Notes: generated by a model from the letters alone, not told the origin. Positions 7,980 to 17,498 are shown, counted from the first letter of the stretch. The stretch: DNA of 64,000 nucleotides from Paenarthrobacter nitroguajacolicus (GCF_007786235.1 NZ_VNFK01000001.1:124001-188000), one strand, 5' to 3'. Numbers and translations are program-made.

Positions 7980-9185
7980 TTATTTCTCGAGGTCGCGGAT
8001 GGTGCGGAGGGCGGCTGCGGTCAGGACGCGGATGGCATAACCGAGCGCGCGCTCGTCAACGATGAAGTCGCCGCGGTGAAGATCGTATTCCTCGCCACCG
8101 GGCGTGTGCGTGCCGAGCCTCATCATGGCACCGGGCAGATCGGCCAGGAACCAGGCAAAGTCCTCGCCACCCATGGACTGCGGGGTGAGGACCACAGCAT
8201 TCTCGCCCAGCTCCGCGCGGGCCGACGCCTCGATCAGAGCCGTCTCGTGCTCCGAGTTCACCACCGGAGGAACTCCCCTGGTGTGCTCCATACGGACATC
8301 CACGCCATAGGGCGCGGCAACCTGCTTCACGACGTCGTCCAGCAACTCCCCCGCACTGTGCCAGGCATCGCGGTCGAGGCAACGCATGGTGCCGGCCATG
8401 TAGCCGGATCCGGGAATGGCGTTCGGCGCGGAGCCGGCGGAAATCTGGCCCCAGACCACGGACACACCGCTGCGGACATCCACGCGGCGGGAAAGGACAG
8501 CCGGAACGTTGATGGCGATCTGCGACAAAGCGAAGACCAGGTCTTCGGTCAGGTGCGGGCGGGAAGTGTGGCCACCGCGTCCGGAGAGTTCGATCTTGAT
8601 GGTGTCCGATGCCGACGTGATGGCGCCGATACGCGTGCCGATCTGGCCAACGTTGATCCGGGGATCGCAGTGCAGCGCCAGGATCCTCGGCACGCCTTCA
8701 AGCACGCCCTGCTCAATGCAGGATAACGCGCCGCCGGGCATGGTTTCCTCGGCAGGCTGGAAGATGATCCGGACCGTGCCGCCCAACGGATTGTTCTTGT
8801 GCATTCGCTGCAGCGTCAAGGCAATACCCAGCATGGCGGTGGTGTGGACATCGTGCCCGCACGCATGCGTGACGCCATGGTTCTTCGACGCGAAGGGCAG
8901 GCCGGTTTCCTCGATGATCGGCAGTGCATCGATATCCCCGCGAAGGGCTGTGGCAATGGGGCCTTCACCCACGTCAACCGTCAATCCGGTCTCCTCCAGC
9001 CGACGGGGCTTCAGTCCGGCTGCCTCCAGTCGCTCCACGAGCTTGTCCGTGGTGCGGAATTCCTTGAAGGAAAGCTCCGGGTGCGCATGCAGGTCACGCC
9101 GGAATTCGATGAGTCCGGGAAGCAGTTCATCAACCCAAGGACTCACAACGGGAGCGGGCTCGGTTTCAGTCGTGTAATTGCGCAC
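7980..9185 (-). CDS. M20-family amidohydrolase (zinc metallopeptidase-like, N-acyl or peptide substrate)
   Basis: Cytoplasmic zinc hydrolase of 401 residues in the amidohydrolase/IAA-amino acid hydrolase branch of M20. Metal and catalytic segments are ALRGDIDALPI, HACGHDVHTTAMLG and FQPAEETMPGG; the internal dimerisation domain covers roughly residues 190-310. The start is GTG at 9185. It stands alone between inverted repeats. The exact substrate cannot be told from sequence; N-acyl amino acids or aminoacyl conjugates are usual for this branch. Confidence 0.88.
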   Translation of the reverse strand: MRNYTTETEPAPVVSPWVDELLPGLIEFRRDLHAHPELSFKEFRTTDKLVERLEAAGLKPRRLEETGLTVDVGEGPIATALRGDIDALPIIEETGLPFASKNHGVTHACGHDVHTTAMLGIALTLQRMHKNNPLGGTVRIIFQPAEETMPGGALSCIEQGVLEGVPRILALHCDPRINVGQIGTRIGAITSASDTIKIELSGRGGHTSRPHLTEDLVFALSQIAINVPAVLSRRVDVRSGVSVVWGQISAGSAPNAIPGSGYMAGTMRCLDRDAWHSAGELLDDVVKQVAAPYGVDVRMEHTRGVPPVVNSEHETALIEASARAELGENAVVLTPQSMGGEDFAWFLADLPGAMMRLGTHTPGGEEYDLHRGDFIVDERALGYAIRVLTAAALRTIRDLEK

Positions 9186-9223
9186 GTCACAACTCTAGCC
9201 ATGCGTGGCCCCCGAAGAACGAA

Positions 9224-9276
9224 AGCCACCTCTTGGTTACGCTGCGTTCAGGCGCAGGACAACCAAAGAGGTGGCT
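9224..9276. terminator. Nested hairpin after the mannose-1-phosphate guanylyltransferase gene
   Basis: Outer arms AGCCACCTCTTGGTT (9224-9238) and AACCAAAGAGGTGGCT (9261-9276) pair with one bulged base. Inside the loop a second stem CTGCG/CGCAG (9242-9246, 9253-9257) forms. It lies between the stop of the gene at 9296 and the start of the hydrolase at 9185, so termination of the former is likely. Confidence 0.55.
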
Positions 9277-9295
9277 CACGGTATAAGCGAATGCT

Positions 9296-10429
9296 TTACA
9301 GCACGTCCGTATCGCCGCTGGCTTTCAGGGCGTCGACTGTGCCTTTCACGAGTTGGGCATGTTCCTTGGTGGTGACCAGGAGTGCGTCCGGGGTGTCCAC
9401 GATGACCACGTCCTTAATGCCGATGAGGGCAATGACACGCTTGGTATCGGAAACCACCACGCCGCTCGCGTTCTCAGCGAAGACACGGGCACCTTCCCCG
9501 AGTACCGTCACTTCATCGACGTCGCCTGCATTGTTCAGCCGGCCGATGGCGGCAAAGTCGCCAACGTCATCCCAACGGAAGGTGCCAGGTACGACGGCGA
9601 CATCGCCGGCTGCCGCTGCGGGCTCGGCGACGGCGTAGTCGATGGCAATCTTCGGCAGGGTTGGCCACACACGCGCCGTCACTTCGGCGCGCTGCGGAGT
9701 GTCCCAGGCCTCGGCGATTTCCTGCAGGCCCGCGAACAGCTCCGGCTGGTTGGCTTCGAGGTGCTTGAGCATGAGGGCAACGGGAGCGACGAACATACCG
9801 GCGTTCCAGACGTAATCGCCGGCCTCTACATACTTGTTGGCGACTTCCTGGCTGGGCTTCTCGACGAACTCCGCCACGGCCAGCGCATTCGGAGCGCCCT
9901 CAACATGGAGGGCAGCGCCGGATCGGATGTAGCCGAAACCGGTGGAGGGATGCGTGGGCTTGATGCCGATGGTGACAATCTTTCCCATGGCAGCGGTGTA
10001 GATCGCCTCGCGCACCGTCTCCTGGAAGAGGTCGTCGGGGCTGATCACCTGGTCCGCAGCGAAGGAACCCATGATGGTGTCCGGATCACGGCGGTACAGG
10101 ATGGCAGCGGCCAGCCCGATAGCAGCGCCGGAGTCCTTTGGCTCGCTTTCGAGCACCAGCTCGTCGTCCCCTACCTCGGGGAGCTGGCGGCACACGGCGG
10201 CTCGGTGTGCCTCGCCGGTGACAACAAGGACCCTCTCGCCGGCCAGCGGCTCGAGGCGGTCGTAGGTGGCCCTCAACAACGTGCTGCCGGAACCGGTCAG
10301 GTCATGGAGGAACTTGGGCGCAGCGGCACGCGAGAGTGGCCACAACCGGGTCCCCACACCGCCCGCCGGAATAACCGCATGGAAGCGGTTCATTGGCGAT
10401 TCCGGGTATTTCGCGTCTTCTGTACTCAC
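9296..10429 (-). CDS. manC: Mannose-1-phosphate guanylyltransferase
   Basis: Makes GDP-mannose from GTP and mannose 1-phosphate for cell-envelope glycans. The 377-residue protein has the nucleotidyltransferase motif PAGGVGTRLWPLSR near the N-terminus and FVEKPSQEVANKY around residue 200. It is the short form with no fused phosphomannose isomerase domain. The start may be GTG at 10429 or ATG at 10393 (MNRFHAVIPAGG); neither has a strong ribosome-binding site. It is transcribed away from sdhC, and the shared upstream region contains a 22-base palindrome. Confidence 0.9.
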   Translation of the reverse strand: MSTEDAKYPESPMNRFHAVIPAGGVGTRLWPLSRAAAPKFLHDLTGSGSTLLRATYDRLEPLAGERVLVVTGEAHRAAVCRQLPEVGDDELVLESEPKDSGAAIGLAAAILYRRDPDTIMGSFAADQVISPDDLFQETVREAIYTAAMGKIVTIGIKPTHPSTGFGYIRSGAALHVEGAPNALAVAEFVEKPSQEVANKYVEAGDYVWNAGMFVAPVALMLKHLEANQPELFAGLQEIAEAWDTPQRAEVTARVWPTLPKIAIDYAVAEPAAAAGDVAVVPGTFRWDDVGDFAAIGRLNNAGDVDEVTVLGEGARVFAENASGVVVSDTKRVIALIGIKDVVIVDTPDALLVTTKEHAQLVKGTVDALKASGDTDVL

Positions 10430-10466
10430 CGCAACACTTTATCCGACGCAACCCGGAAGCCCCGCA

Positions 10467-10488
10467 GAACGCCACACATGTGGCGTTC
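10467..10488. promoter_or_regulatory. 22-base palindrome between manC and sdhC, possible operator
   Basis: Arms GAACGCCACA and TGTGGCGTTC with spacer CA, perfect. It lies 38 bases upstream of the manC start and about 195 bases upstream of sdhC. The length and compact spacer suit a dimeric regulator; the regulator is unknown. The rest of the 253-base gap (10430-10682) holds the sdh promoter region and no gene. Confidence 0.45.
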
Positions 10489-10682
10489 GTCTCAGGGACT
10501 GGCCAAAATCGCCTGAATACTGGCAGGAAACATGGAATTAACAAGCAGAGAAGCCCGCCCTAAATTGAATATGCTGTGAGCGAAGCCTAGATTTAGGCGT
10601 GAGCTACGAGTGCTCTCGCAGCAGGCGTTCCCCCCGCGTGGATCCCATGCCAGCGCCGCTGTGTTGCAGGAAGGTTTAATCA

Positions 10683-11063
10683 GTGCCGACAAAACCAGCT
10701 GGCACCTTGTACCGCGGCCGTGAAGGCATGTGGTCCTGGGTTGGACACCGTATTACCGGTGTAGTGATCTTTTTCTTCTTGTTGGTCCATGTGCTGGACA
10801 CCTCATTGGTGCGCGTGTCCCCTGAGGCCTACACGGCCGTTATTGGTGCTTACAAGAACCCCCTCATGGCCCTGGGTGAAACGGGCCTGGTCGCCGCGAT
10901 CATCTTCCACGCCTTCAACGGCCTGCGTGTGATCGCCATCGATTTCTGGAAGAAGGGCGCGAAGTACCAGCGCCAGATGCTGTGGATCGTGCTGGCGCTG
11001 TGGCTGGTCACGTTCGCCGGCTTCGCCATCCGCCACCTTTCCCTCGCGCTGGGAGGCCACTAA
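10683..11063 (+). CDS. sdhC: Succinate dehydrogenase cytochrome b556 subunit
   Basis: Membrane anchor and haem-binding subunit of succinate:quinone oxidoreductase, 126 residues, with three hydrophobic helices (starting GVVIFFFLLVHVLD, LVAAIIFHAFNGL and MLWIVLALWLVTFAGF). The segment GMWSWVGHRITGV near the N-terminus is typical of SdhC. The GTG start at 10683 has AGGAAGG about 7 bases upstream. First gene of sdhCDAB; 3 bases separate it from sdhD. Confidence 0.95.
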   Translation: MPTKPAGTLYRGREGMWSWVGHRITGVVIFFFLLVHVLDTSLVRVSPEAYTAVIGAYKNPLMALGETGLVAAIIFHAFNGLRVIAIDFWKKGAKYQRQMLWIVLALWLVTFAGFAIRHLSLALGGH

Positions 11064-11066
11064 GCC

Positions 11067-11543
11067 ATGACAACCATCGAAACTCCACGCAGCGGAAAAA
11101 TTGGCTCCGGGAAGGTCGCTCCGAAGTACAACCGCTCCGGCTCGAGCCGCGGCAACTTCGAAATGATCGCCTGGCTCTTCATGCGCCTCTCCGGCATCGT
11201 CCTGGTGGTGCTGATCTTCGGCCACCTCTTCGTGAACCTGTTGGTGGGCGAAGGCATCCACGCCATTGACTTCGGCTTCGTAGCCGGCAAGTGGGCCGAT
11301 CCCTTCTGGCAGTTCTGGGATCTTGCCATGCTGTGGCTTGCCATGCTGCACGGCACCAACGGCGTCCGCACCATCATCAACGACTACGCCGAGAAGGATT
11401 CCACTCGCTTCTGGCTCAAGATGGTCCTCTACGCGGCCACCTTGGTCATCATCATCCTTGGCACCTTGGTGATCTTCACGTTCAACCCGTGCCCCGTCGT
11501 CGACGGTGTTCAGCTGCCTGGCGGATTCTGCCCGGCCCCGTAG
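11067..11543 (+). CDS. sdhD: Succinate dehydrogenase hydrophobic membrane anchor subunit
   Basis: Second membrane anchor of complex II, 158 residues with three helices and the segment FEMIAWLFMRLSGIVLVVLI near residue 30. The polar N-terminal tail of about 30 residues is Ser/Lys-rich, and a Pro/Cys-containing tail follows the last helix (FNPCPVVDGVQLPGGF). It is followed by a 100-base gap to sdhA in which no hairpin or extra gene is evident, so the operon is probably continuous. Confidence 0.93.
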   Translation: MTTIETPRSGKIGSGKVAPKYNRSGSSRGNFEMIAWLFMRLSGIVLVVLIFGHLFVNLLVGEGIHAIDFGFVAGKWADPFWQFWDLAMLWLAMLHGTNGVRTIINDYAEKDSTRFWLKMVLYAATLVIIILGTLVIFTFNPCPVVDGVQLPGGFCPAP

Positions 11544-11643
11544 CGGCCCTGCCGCAGCGGCGTTCCGGTTAACTTCGGCTCGCCTCACGTAGCGGAGCAG
11601 CCTCCGCCGACCATCTGAATTTTTGAAAGAGAGAGCATCTGGT

Positions 11644-13443
11644 ATGCAGGTCCATAAGTACGACGTCGTCATTGTCGGTGCAGGTGGCGCCGGCATGCGC
11701 GCCGCGATCGAGTCCGGTCAGCGCGCACGCACAGCGGTACTGACCAAGCTCTACCCCACCCGCTCGCACACCGGTGCGGCCCAGGGTGGAATGTGTGCAG
11801 CACTGGCCAACGTCGAAGAAGACAACTGGGAATGGCACACCTTTGACACCATCAAGGGTGGCGACTACCTGGTTGACCAGGACGCAGCAGAGGTCATGGC
11901 GAAGGAAGCCATCGACGCCGTGCTGGACCTGGAAAAGATGGGTCTGCCGTTCAACCGCACGCCCGAGGGCCGGATTGACCAGCGCCGCTTCGGTGGCCAC
12001 ACCCGTGACCACGGCAAGGCCCCGGTCCGCCGTGCGTGTTATGCGGCCGACCGCACCGGCCACATGATCCTGCAGACGCTGTACCAAAACTGCGTCAAGC
12101 ACAACGTTGAGTTCTACAACGAGTACTACGTCCTTGACCTGCTGATCGTCGAAGAAGACGCAGTGCGTGAAGACGGTACCCCGTACAAGCAGAAGCGCGT
12201 TGCCGGTGTGGTCTCCTACGACCTCGCTTCCGGCGAGCTTCACGTGTTCCAGGCCAAGTCCGTGGTGTTCGCCTCCGGCGGCGCGGGCAAGGTCTTCAAG
12301 ACCACGTCCAACGCCCACACCCTTACCGGCGACGGCATGGGCATCGCGTTCCGCCGCGGCATCCCCCTGGAAGACATGGAGTTCTTCCAGTTCCACCCGA
12401 CCGGCCTCGCCGGCTTGGGCATCCTCCTCACCGAGGGTGCACGTGGTGAGGGCGCCATCCTGCGTAACTCCGAAGGTGAGCGCTTCATGGAGCGCTACGC
12501 CCCCACCATCAAGGACCTCGCACCCCGCGACATCGTTGCCCGCGCCATGGCCAACGAAGTGCGTGAAGGCCGCGGTTGTGGCCCGAACAAGGATTACGTC
12601 CTCCTGGACCTGACCCACCTTGAGCCCGCCCACATCGAGGCCAAGCTTCCGGACATCACCGAGTTCGCCCGCACCTACCTGGGTGTGGAGCCGTTCACGG
12701 ATCCGGTCCCCGTGTTCCCGACGGCGCACTACGCCATGGGCGGCATCCCTACCAACATCACCACCGAAGTGCTGCAGGACAACGACACGATCGTGCCTGG
12801 CCTCTACGCAGCCGGTGAGGTTGCCTGTGTGTCCGTTCACGGTTCCAACCGCTTGGGCACCAACTCGCTCCTGGACATCAACGTGTTCGGTAAGCGTGCG
12901 GGTATTGCCGCTGCGGAGTACTCCAAGACGGCCGATTACGTCGAGCTGCCCGAGGACCCCGAGGCAATGACGCGTGGCATCCTTGACGGCCTGCTCACGG
13001 GTAGCGGCACCGAGCGTGTTGCCCAGATCCGCAAGGAACTGCAGGACACCATGGATGCCAACATGCAGGTGTTCCGTACCAAGGAATCGCTGGAGCAGGT
13101 CCTTCGCGACATCGCCTCCTTCGAAGAGCGCTACAAGAACGTCACTGTCCAGGACAAGGGCAAGCGCTTCAACCTGGACCTCCTGGAAGCAGTGGAGCTG
13201 GGCTTCCTGTTGGACATGGCCAAAGTCATGACCGTCGGTGCCCTGCACCGTGAAGAGTCCCGCGGTGGCCACTACCGTGAGGACTTCCCGGACCGCAACG
13301 ACGAAAAGTTCATGAAGCACTCCATGGCTTACCTGGACACTTCCGTCACCGTCGACTCCTCGGCGGAATCCGTCGCGGGCATCCGTCTTGAGACGAAGCC
13401 CGTCATCTTCACCCGTTACGAGCCGATGGAGCGTAAGTACTAA
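11644..13443 (+). CDS. sdhA: Succinate dehydrogenase flavoprotein subunit
   Basis: Oxidises succinate to fumarate with covalent FAD; 599 residues. It begins [20 protein letters not shown] (dinucleotide-binding fold), and contains SHTGAAQGG (site of covalent FAD attachment at His), [20 protein letters not shown], and [22 protein letters not shown] at 11644 is chosen because it gives the standard family N-terminus; an in-frame TTG at 11623 is not needed. Its stop overlaps the sdhB ATG by one base (TAATG). Confidence 0.97.
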   Translation: MQVHKYDVVIVGAGGAGMRAAIESGQRARTAVLTKLYPTRSHTGAAQGGMCAALANVEEDNWEWHTFDTIKGGDYLVDQDAAEVMAKEAIDAVLDLEKMGLPFNRTPEGRIDQRRFGGHTRDHGKAPVRRACYAADRTGHMILQTLYQNCVKHNVEFYNEYYVLDLLIVEEDAVREDGTPYKQKRVAGVVSYDLASGELHVFQAKSVVFASGGAGKVFKTTSNAHTLTGDGMGIAFRRGIPLEDMEFFQFHPTGLAGLGILLTEGARGEGAILRNSEGERFMERYAPTIKDLAPRDIVARAMANEVREGRGCGPNKDYVLLDLTHLEPAHIEAKLPDITEFARTYLGVEPFTDPVPVFPTAHYAMGGIPTNITTEVLQDNDTIVPGLYAAGEVACVSVHGSNRLGTNSLLDINVFGKRAGIAAAEYSKTADYVELPEDPEAMTRGILDGLLTGSGTERVAQIRKELQDTMDANMQVFRTKESLEQVLRDIASFEERYKNVTVQDKGKRFNLDLLEAVELGFLLDMAKVMTVGALHREESRGGHYREDFPDRNDEKFMKHSMAYLDTSVTVDSSAESVAGIRLETKPVIFTRYEPMERKY

Positions 13444-14225
13444 TGACGACCGAAATGGCAGAGCCCGCTTCCAAGATCGAGCTCCCGGCAAGTGTTGCCG
13501 GTGACGGTGAAATCCCCACCTTCCACATCACGCTCCGCGTACGCCGCTACGACCCCGAGATCTCGGACGAAGCACGCTGGGACGACTACAAGCTGACCAT
13601 GTACGGCACGGACCGTGTGTTGGATGCCCTCCACAAGGTCAAGTGGGAAATCGACGGAAGTGTTTCCTTCCGCCGCTCCTGCGCCCACGGCGTGTGCGGT
13701 TCCGATGCGATGCGCATCAACGGCCGCAACCGTCTCGCCTGCAAGACGCTGCTGAAGGACCTGGACACGTCCAAGCCCATCACCGTCGAGCCGATCAAGG
13801 GCCTCCCGGTGGAGAAGGACCTGATCGTGGACATGGAACCGTTCTTCCAGTCCTTCCGCGAAGTCATGCCGTTCCTGATCAACAAGGGCCACGAGCCCAC
13901 CAAGGAACGCCTGCAGTCCGTCGAAGACCGTGAGCGCTTTGATGACACCACCAAGTGCATCCTCTGCGCTGCCTGCACCTCGTCCTGCCCGGTCTTCTGG
14001 ACCGACGGCCAGTACTTTGGTCCGGCTGCGATCGTCAACGCACACCGCTTCATCTTCGATTCCCGTGATGACGCCGGCGACATGCGCCTTGAGATCCTCA
14101 ACGACAAAGAGGGCGTGTGGCGCTGCCGCACCACCTTCAACTGCTCGGAAGCATGCCCTCGTGGCATCCAGGTAACCAAGGCAATCGCAGAGGTCAAGCA
14201 GGCCATCCTGGCCCGCAAGATCTAG
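13443..14225 (+). CDS. sdhB: Succinate dehydrogenase iron-sulfur subunit
   Basis: Carries electrons from FAD to quinone. The 260-residue protein has the [2Fe-2S] cluster motif SCAHGVCGSDAMRING plus LACKT in the N-terminal ferredoxin domain, and CILCAACTSSCPV with CSEACPRGI for the 4Fe-4S and 3Fe-4S clusters. Length and motif order are normal. It is translationally coupled to sdhA and followed 28 bases later by a strong hairpin. Confidence 0.97.
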   Translation: MTTEMAEPASKIELPASVAGDGEIPTFHITLRVRRYDPEISDEARWDDYKLTMYGTDRVLDALHKVKWEIDGSVSFRRSCAHGVCGSDAMRINGRNRLACKTLLKDLDTSKPITVEPIKGLPVEKDLIVDMEPFFQSFREVMPFLINKGHEPTKERLQSVEDRERFDDTTKCILCAACTSSCPVFWTDGQYFGPAAIVNAHRFIFDSRDDAGDMRLEILNDKEGVWRCRTTFNCSEACPRGIQVTKAIAEVKQAILARKI

Positions 14226-14252
14226 CCGGCCGTTCCTCGAAGAACAGCACGT

Positions 14253-14292
14253 CGACGGCGCCGCTCACCTCTTCAGGTGAGGGGCGCCGTCG
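14253..14292 (+). terminator. Hairpin after sdhB
   Basis: A 10-bp outer stem CGACGGCGCC/GGCGCCGTCG (14253-14262, 14283-14292) encloses a second stem CTCACCT/AGGTGAG with loop CTTC. It directly follows the sdh operon. There is no long T tract, only TCGTCGTT, so termination efficiency is uncertain. Confidence 0.65.
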
Positions 14293-14340
14293 TCGTTAAT
14301 CAACTGCCGCAACCACACATCGCAACGCAAGGAGACCAGC

Positions 14341-15117
14341 GTGTCACGCTCCGAAAAGATCAGCTTCACTGGAAGCACCGGCGATGCGCTGGCGGGCATC
14401 GTGGATGTCCCCGAAGGTCCCGTCCGAGGATGGGGGTTGTATTCGCATGGGCTCACCCTGGGCAAGGACAGCCCGGCGGCGTCCCGCATCTGTAAAGGGC
14501 TGGCTGAGCAGGGCGTGGGGATGCTGCGCTTCGACAACCTGGGTCTGGGCGGTTCGGCCGGGGAATGGTCCGCCGGGTCGTTCAGCGTCAAGGTTGCCGA
14601 CACCATCCTCGCCGCAGAATTCATGAGGGAGCAGGGCAGGGACATTTCCTTGCTGGTGGGCCATTCGTTCGGGGGTGCGGCTGTGCTGGCCGCAGCCCGC
14701 GACATCCCCGGACTCAATGCTGTCGTGACCATCGGTGCACCCTATGAGCCGAAGCACGTGGAGCACATGTTCGACAGCGAGATCGATGCCATCCTGCGTG
14801 ACGGCAGCGCCGTGGTGGACCTTGGTGGCCGGCCCATGGAGGTCCGCCGCCACTTTGTGGAGGACGTGGAGCGCGCTGATCTGCGCGACTGCATCCGCAC
14901 CCTCCACAAGCCGCTCATGGTGATGCACTCCCCCACCGACAACACCGTGGGGATAGACAACGCCAGCGAGATTTTCCGTACTGCCCGGCACCCCCGTAGC
15001 TTCATCTCGCTGGAAGGCAGCGAGCATCTGCTCACGGGCAAGGGCCAGGCAGCACGGGTTGCGCGGATTATCAGCGCGTGGGCGGATCCGTATCTGGAGA
15101 TCCGCGACGCCGGCTAG
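14341..15117 (+). CDS. Alpha/beta hydrolase, stand-alone relative of hydrolase-OsmC fusion proteins
   Basis: Serine hydrolase of 258 residues with nucleophile elbow VGHSFGGAAV (Ser near residue 119), oxyanion region YSHGLTLGKDS, acid candidate in MHSPTDNTVG and a late His in LEGSEHLL. The sequence resembles the N-terminal half of the bifunctional alpha/beta hydrolase-OsmC proteins of about 400 residues, but it stops after the hydrolase domain and no OsmC frame follows. GTG start at 14341 with AAGGAG seven bases upstream. It converges with the next gene, the two stops being 3 bases apart. The substrate is unknown. Confidence 0.85.
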   Translation: MSRSEKISFTGSTGDALAGIVDVPEGPVRGWGLYSHGLTLGKDSPAASRICKGLAEQGVGMLRFDNLGLGGSAGEWSAGSFSVKVADTILAAEFMREQGRDISLLVGHSFGGAAVLAAARDIPGLNAVVTIGAPYEPKHVEHMFDSEIDAILRDGSAVVDLGGRPMEVRRHFVEDVERADLRDCIRTLHKPLMVMHSPTDNTVGIDNASEIFRTARHPRSFISLEGSEHLLTGKGQAARVARIISAWADPYLEIRDAG

Positions 15118-15120
15118 CCT

Positions 15121-16422
15121 CTACTTGCCGATGGCCGCTTTGCTTTCGCTGAGCCACTGCTCGGCTGCCTTCTCCGGGGTCAGCCGCTTGAACAGGACCT
15201 CGGTGTTAACGCGGGCAGTAATCTCGGAGACAGCCGTCGAACCGGTGGGGCCGATGAACGTGGGGGCGAAGTCCATCTTGCCGATCTGGTCGATGTAGGC
15301 GGCTTCCACTTTGCCCTGGGGTGTCAGCAGGTCCTGGATGGCCGTGCGCATGCCGGAGTTGCTGGGCACGCCACGGTCGCTCTGGATGATCTTGGCTGCG
15401 GCCTCATTGTTCACCAGGAAGTTCACCAGCTTTGCAGCTGCATCCGTGTGCTTGCTGCGGGCTGAGATGGTGTAGAACTGCGAGGACTGGAGCCAGATGC
15501 CGGGCGTGGGTGTCTCACCGGGCAGTTTGAGCAGCTTCAGCTCCGCACCCGAGGCTTTGCTGAGGGCAGAGAGGGAGTTGGTCCACGTAAGCATCATGCC
15601 GGCCTGGCCCATCCCCATGAGCGTCTGCTCGGTGCTGACGTTGAGCTTCTCCACGGTCTCCGAAGCACTGGGGGCTGCGCCCGATTCACTGAGCTTGACC
15701 GAGAAGTCGAAGTAGTCCTGCACGGTTTCCTTGTCGAGACCCAGCTGGCCGTCCTGGGTGTAGAGCGACTTTCCCCGTTGCCGGGCGAAGGCATCCAACG
15801 AGTCATGCGTCAGTACGGTTGCAGTGCCATAAGTTCCCTTGGGGCTCTTTGCCGTCACCTCTGCGGCTACCTTGGCGAAATCATCCCAGGACCACTTGCT
15901 GTCATCCGGGACTGCCACGCCGGCGGCCTCGAAGACGGCGGGGTTCACCACGATGGCGAGTGAGTTGGCGCCGGTGGACACGCCGTACTGCTTGCCCTGG
16001 ACCTGCCCGTTTTCCCGGGCTCCCTGGTCCAGCTTGGAAAGATCAAGCGAGCCCTCCACTTTGGACAGATCCAGCAGCGCACCGCGGTTGGCATACTCGG
16101 CCGGGTACGCACCGCCCATGGTGATGACGTCGGGAGCGTCGTTGGCGGCAACCTGGGTAGCGAGTTTGTCGAAGTAGCCCCCGATGTCGCCGTACTCGGG
16201 CTTGACCTTGATGTTGGGGTTGGCCGCTTCAAATTCCTTGATGGCCTTGTTGGTCAATTCGGCCCGGGTGGCGTTTCCCCACCATGAGAACCGAATTTCC
16301 ACCGGGCCGTCTTCGGGCTGGTTGGAGGAGGGACTTGAGCACGCCACGGTGAGGCCCAGCATGCCCACTGTAGCCAGGACTGCCACTGACTTTCGAATGC
16401 GACGGAGAGATTTACGCGCCAT
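15121..16422 (-). CDS. Extracellular sugar-binding lipoprotein of an ABC importer (family 1), orphan
   Basis: Binding lipoprotein of 433 residues with an Arg/Lys-rich start (MARKSLRRIRKSVAV), a hydrophobic stretch and lipobox LTVAC. The mature part begins VEIRFSWWGNATRAELTNKAI, typical of oligosaccharide-binding proteins. ATG at 16422 is preferred over the TTG at 16440 because it gives a normal signal peptide and has AAGAAG about 8 bases upstream. No permease or ATPase gene lies near, so it must use membrane parts coded elsewhere. It is divergent from a glycosidase-like gene, suggesting a shared glycan substrate. Confidence 0.86.
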   Translation of the reverse strand: MARKSLRRIRKSVAVLATVGMLGLTVACSSPSSNQPEDGPVEIRFSWWGNATRAELTNKAIKEFEAANPNIKVKPEYGDIGGYFDKLATQVAANDAPDVITMGGAYPAEYANRGALLDLSKVEGSLDLSKLDQGARENGQVQGKQYGVSTGANSLAIVVNPAVFEAAGVAVPDDSKWSWDDFAKVAAEVTAKSPKGTYGTATVLTHDSLDAFARQRGKSLYTQDGQLGLDKETVQDYFDFSVKLSESGAAPSASETVEKLNVSTEQTLMGMGQAGMMLTWTNSLSALSKASGAELKLLKLPGETPTPGIWLQSSQFYTISARSKHTDAAAKLVNFLVNNEAAAKIIQSDRGVPSNSGMRTAIQDLLTPQGKVEAAYIDQIGKMDFAPTFIGPTGSTAVSEITARVNTEVLFKRLTPEKAAEQWLSESKAAIGK

Positions 16423-16488
16423 TGGGTAAGCTTCTTTCAACTCTGAGAAAACGGTTCCTGAAACGTATCAAGGACCCGTTCCAGCGTC

Positions 16489-16511
16489 AATAGTTTTGGC
16501 TATGAACTATT
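16489..16511. promoter_or_regulatory. Inverted repeat in the divergent promoter region of the sugar-binding and glycosidase genes
   Basis: Arms AATAGTT (16489-16495) and AACTATT (16505-16511), 9-base spacer; extended arms TCAATAGTT and AACTATTTGA match with one extra base. It lies in the 110-base gap between divergent starts. A regulatory role is inferred from position. Confidence 0.4.
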
Positions 16512-16532
16512 TGAATTCCCTAGGAGATCCTC

Positions 16533-17471
16533 TTGTCCACGCCCTTGACCGACATCCAAATCCGCGATCCATTCGTCCTCACCCTGCCCGATTCGCACGA
16601 GTACCTGCTGTTCGGAAGCACGGACAAGAACATCTGGTCCGGGCCCGCCACGGGCTTCGATAGCTATCGGAGCAAGGACCTGGTCACCTGGGAGGGCCCC
16701 TCCCCTGCCTTCCGCCCATCTCCGACCTTCTGGAGCCGGGAGCAGTATTGGGCGCCCGAAGTCCACGAATACCAAGGCCGCTACTTCATGTTCGCCACAT
16801 TCATAGCCCCCGGCCATCTCCGTGGGACGCAGATTCTCTCATCAGGGCAACCCGAGGGGCCGTACCAACCGTGGAGTGACGGTCCGGTCACTCCACGCAA
16901 TTGGCAGTGCCTGGATGGAACTCTGCACGTGGACCAGGAAGGCATGCCGTGGTTGGTCTTCTGCCATGAATGGAAGCAAGTACATGATGGGGCCGTCATG
17001 GCTCAGCGCCTCACATCGGACCTGCGAAGCGCGGAAGGGGCGCCCGTCTTCCTCTTCAACGCCTCGGAAGCACCCTGGGCACGCGCCCTGGACGTCCCAT
17101 CCGTGAAGGACCGCGAGTTCCCGGTGTACGTCACCGATGGCCCATACCTGTTCAGGCTCACCAGCGGCCGGCTCATCATGCTGTGGTCCAGCTTCGGCGA
17201 CGACGGTTACGCCATGGGAATCGCCCGCAGCGAGTCCGGGACAGTCGTTGGCCCCTGGGCCCAGGAAACCGAGGCTCTCTGGAGCGCCAATGGTGGGCAC
17301 GGGATGATTGGCCGAACCCTCGACCACCGATTGTTCCTGACCCTGCACCAGCCCAACAGCACGCCGAACGAACGGGCGGCGTTCTTTCCCCTCGACGAAC
17401 TGGAAGACACGGTCGTTTTGTCCTCGCCAGGCACGGGCGCCGGAGCCACGTCCGCCACTCAGAGGGGTTGA
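16533..17471 (+). CDS. Five-bladed beta-propeller glycosidase (GH43/GH32-like)
   Basis: Predicted cytoplasmic glycosidase of 312 residues, no signal peptide. It opens with TDIQIRDPFVLTLPDSHEYL, whose Asp is in the position of the catalytic base of GH43 enzymes. It has REQYWAPEVHEYQGRYFMF and WQCLDGTLHVDQEGMPWLVF, regular blade motifs of arabinan/xylan-type hydrolases. The start is TTG at 16533 with AGGAG six bases upstream. It precedes a second glycosidase-like gene and is divergent from the sugar-binding lipoprotein. The exact linkage cleaved cannot be told. Confidence 0.8.
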   Translation: MSTPLTDIQIRDPFVLTLPDSHEYLLFGSTDKNIWSGPATGFDSYRSKDLVTWEGPSPAFRPSPTFWSREQYWAPEVHEYQGRYFMFATFIAPGHLRGTQILSSGQPEGPYQPWSDGPVTPRNWQCLDGTLHVDQEGMPWLVFCHEWKQVHDGAVMAQRLTSDLRSAEGAPVFLFNASEAPWARALDVPSVKDREFPVYVTDGPYLFRLTSGRLIMLWSSFGDDGYAMGIARSESGTVVGPWAQETEALWSANGGHGMIGRTLDHRLFLTLHQPNSTPNERAAFFPLDELEDTVVLSSPGTGAGATSATQRG

Positions 17472-17498
17472 CAGGCCCTCTCTCGAAGATCAGGATTG

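Noticed and set aside
11569..13491. A 640-codon minus-strand open frame opposite sdhA
   Set aside because: Shadow of sdhA: composition is Val/Gly/His/Asp-rich and shows no motif, while sdhA is certain.
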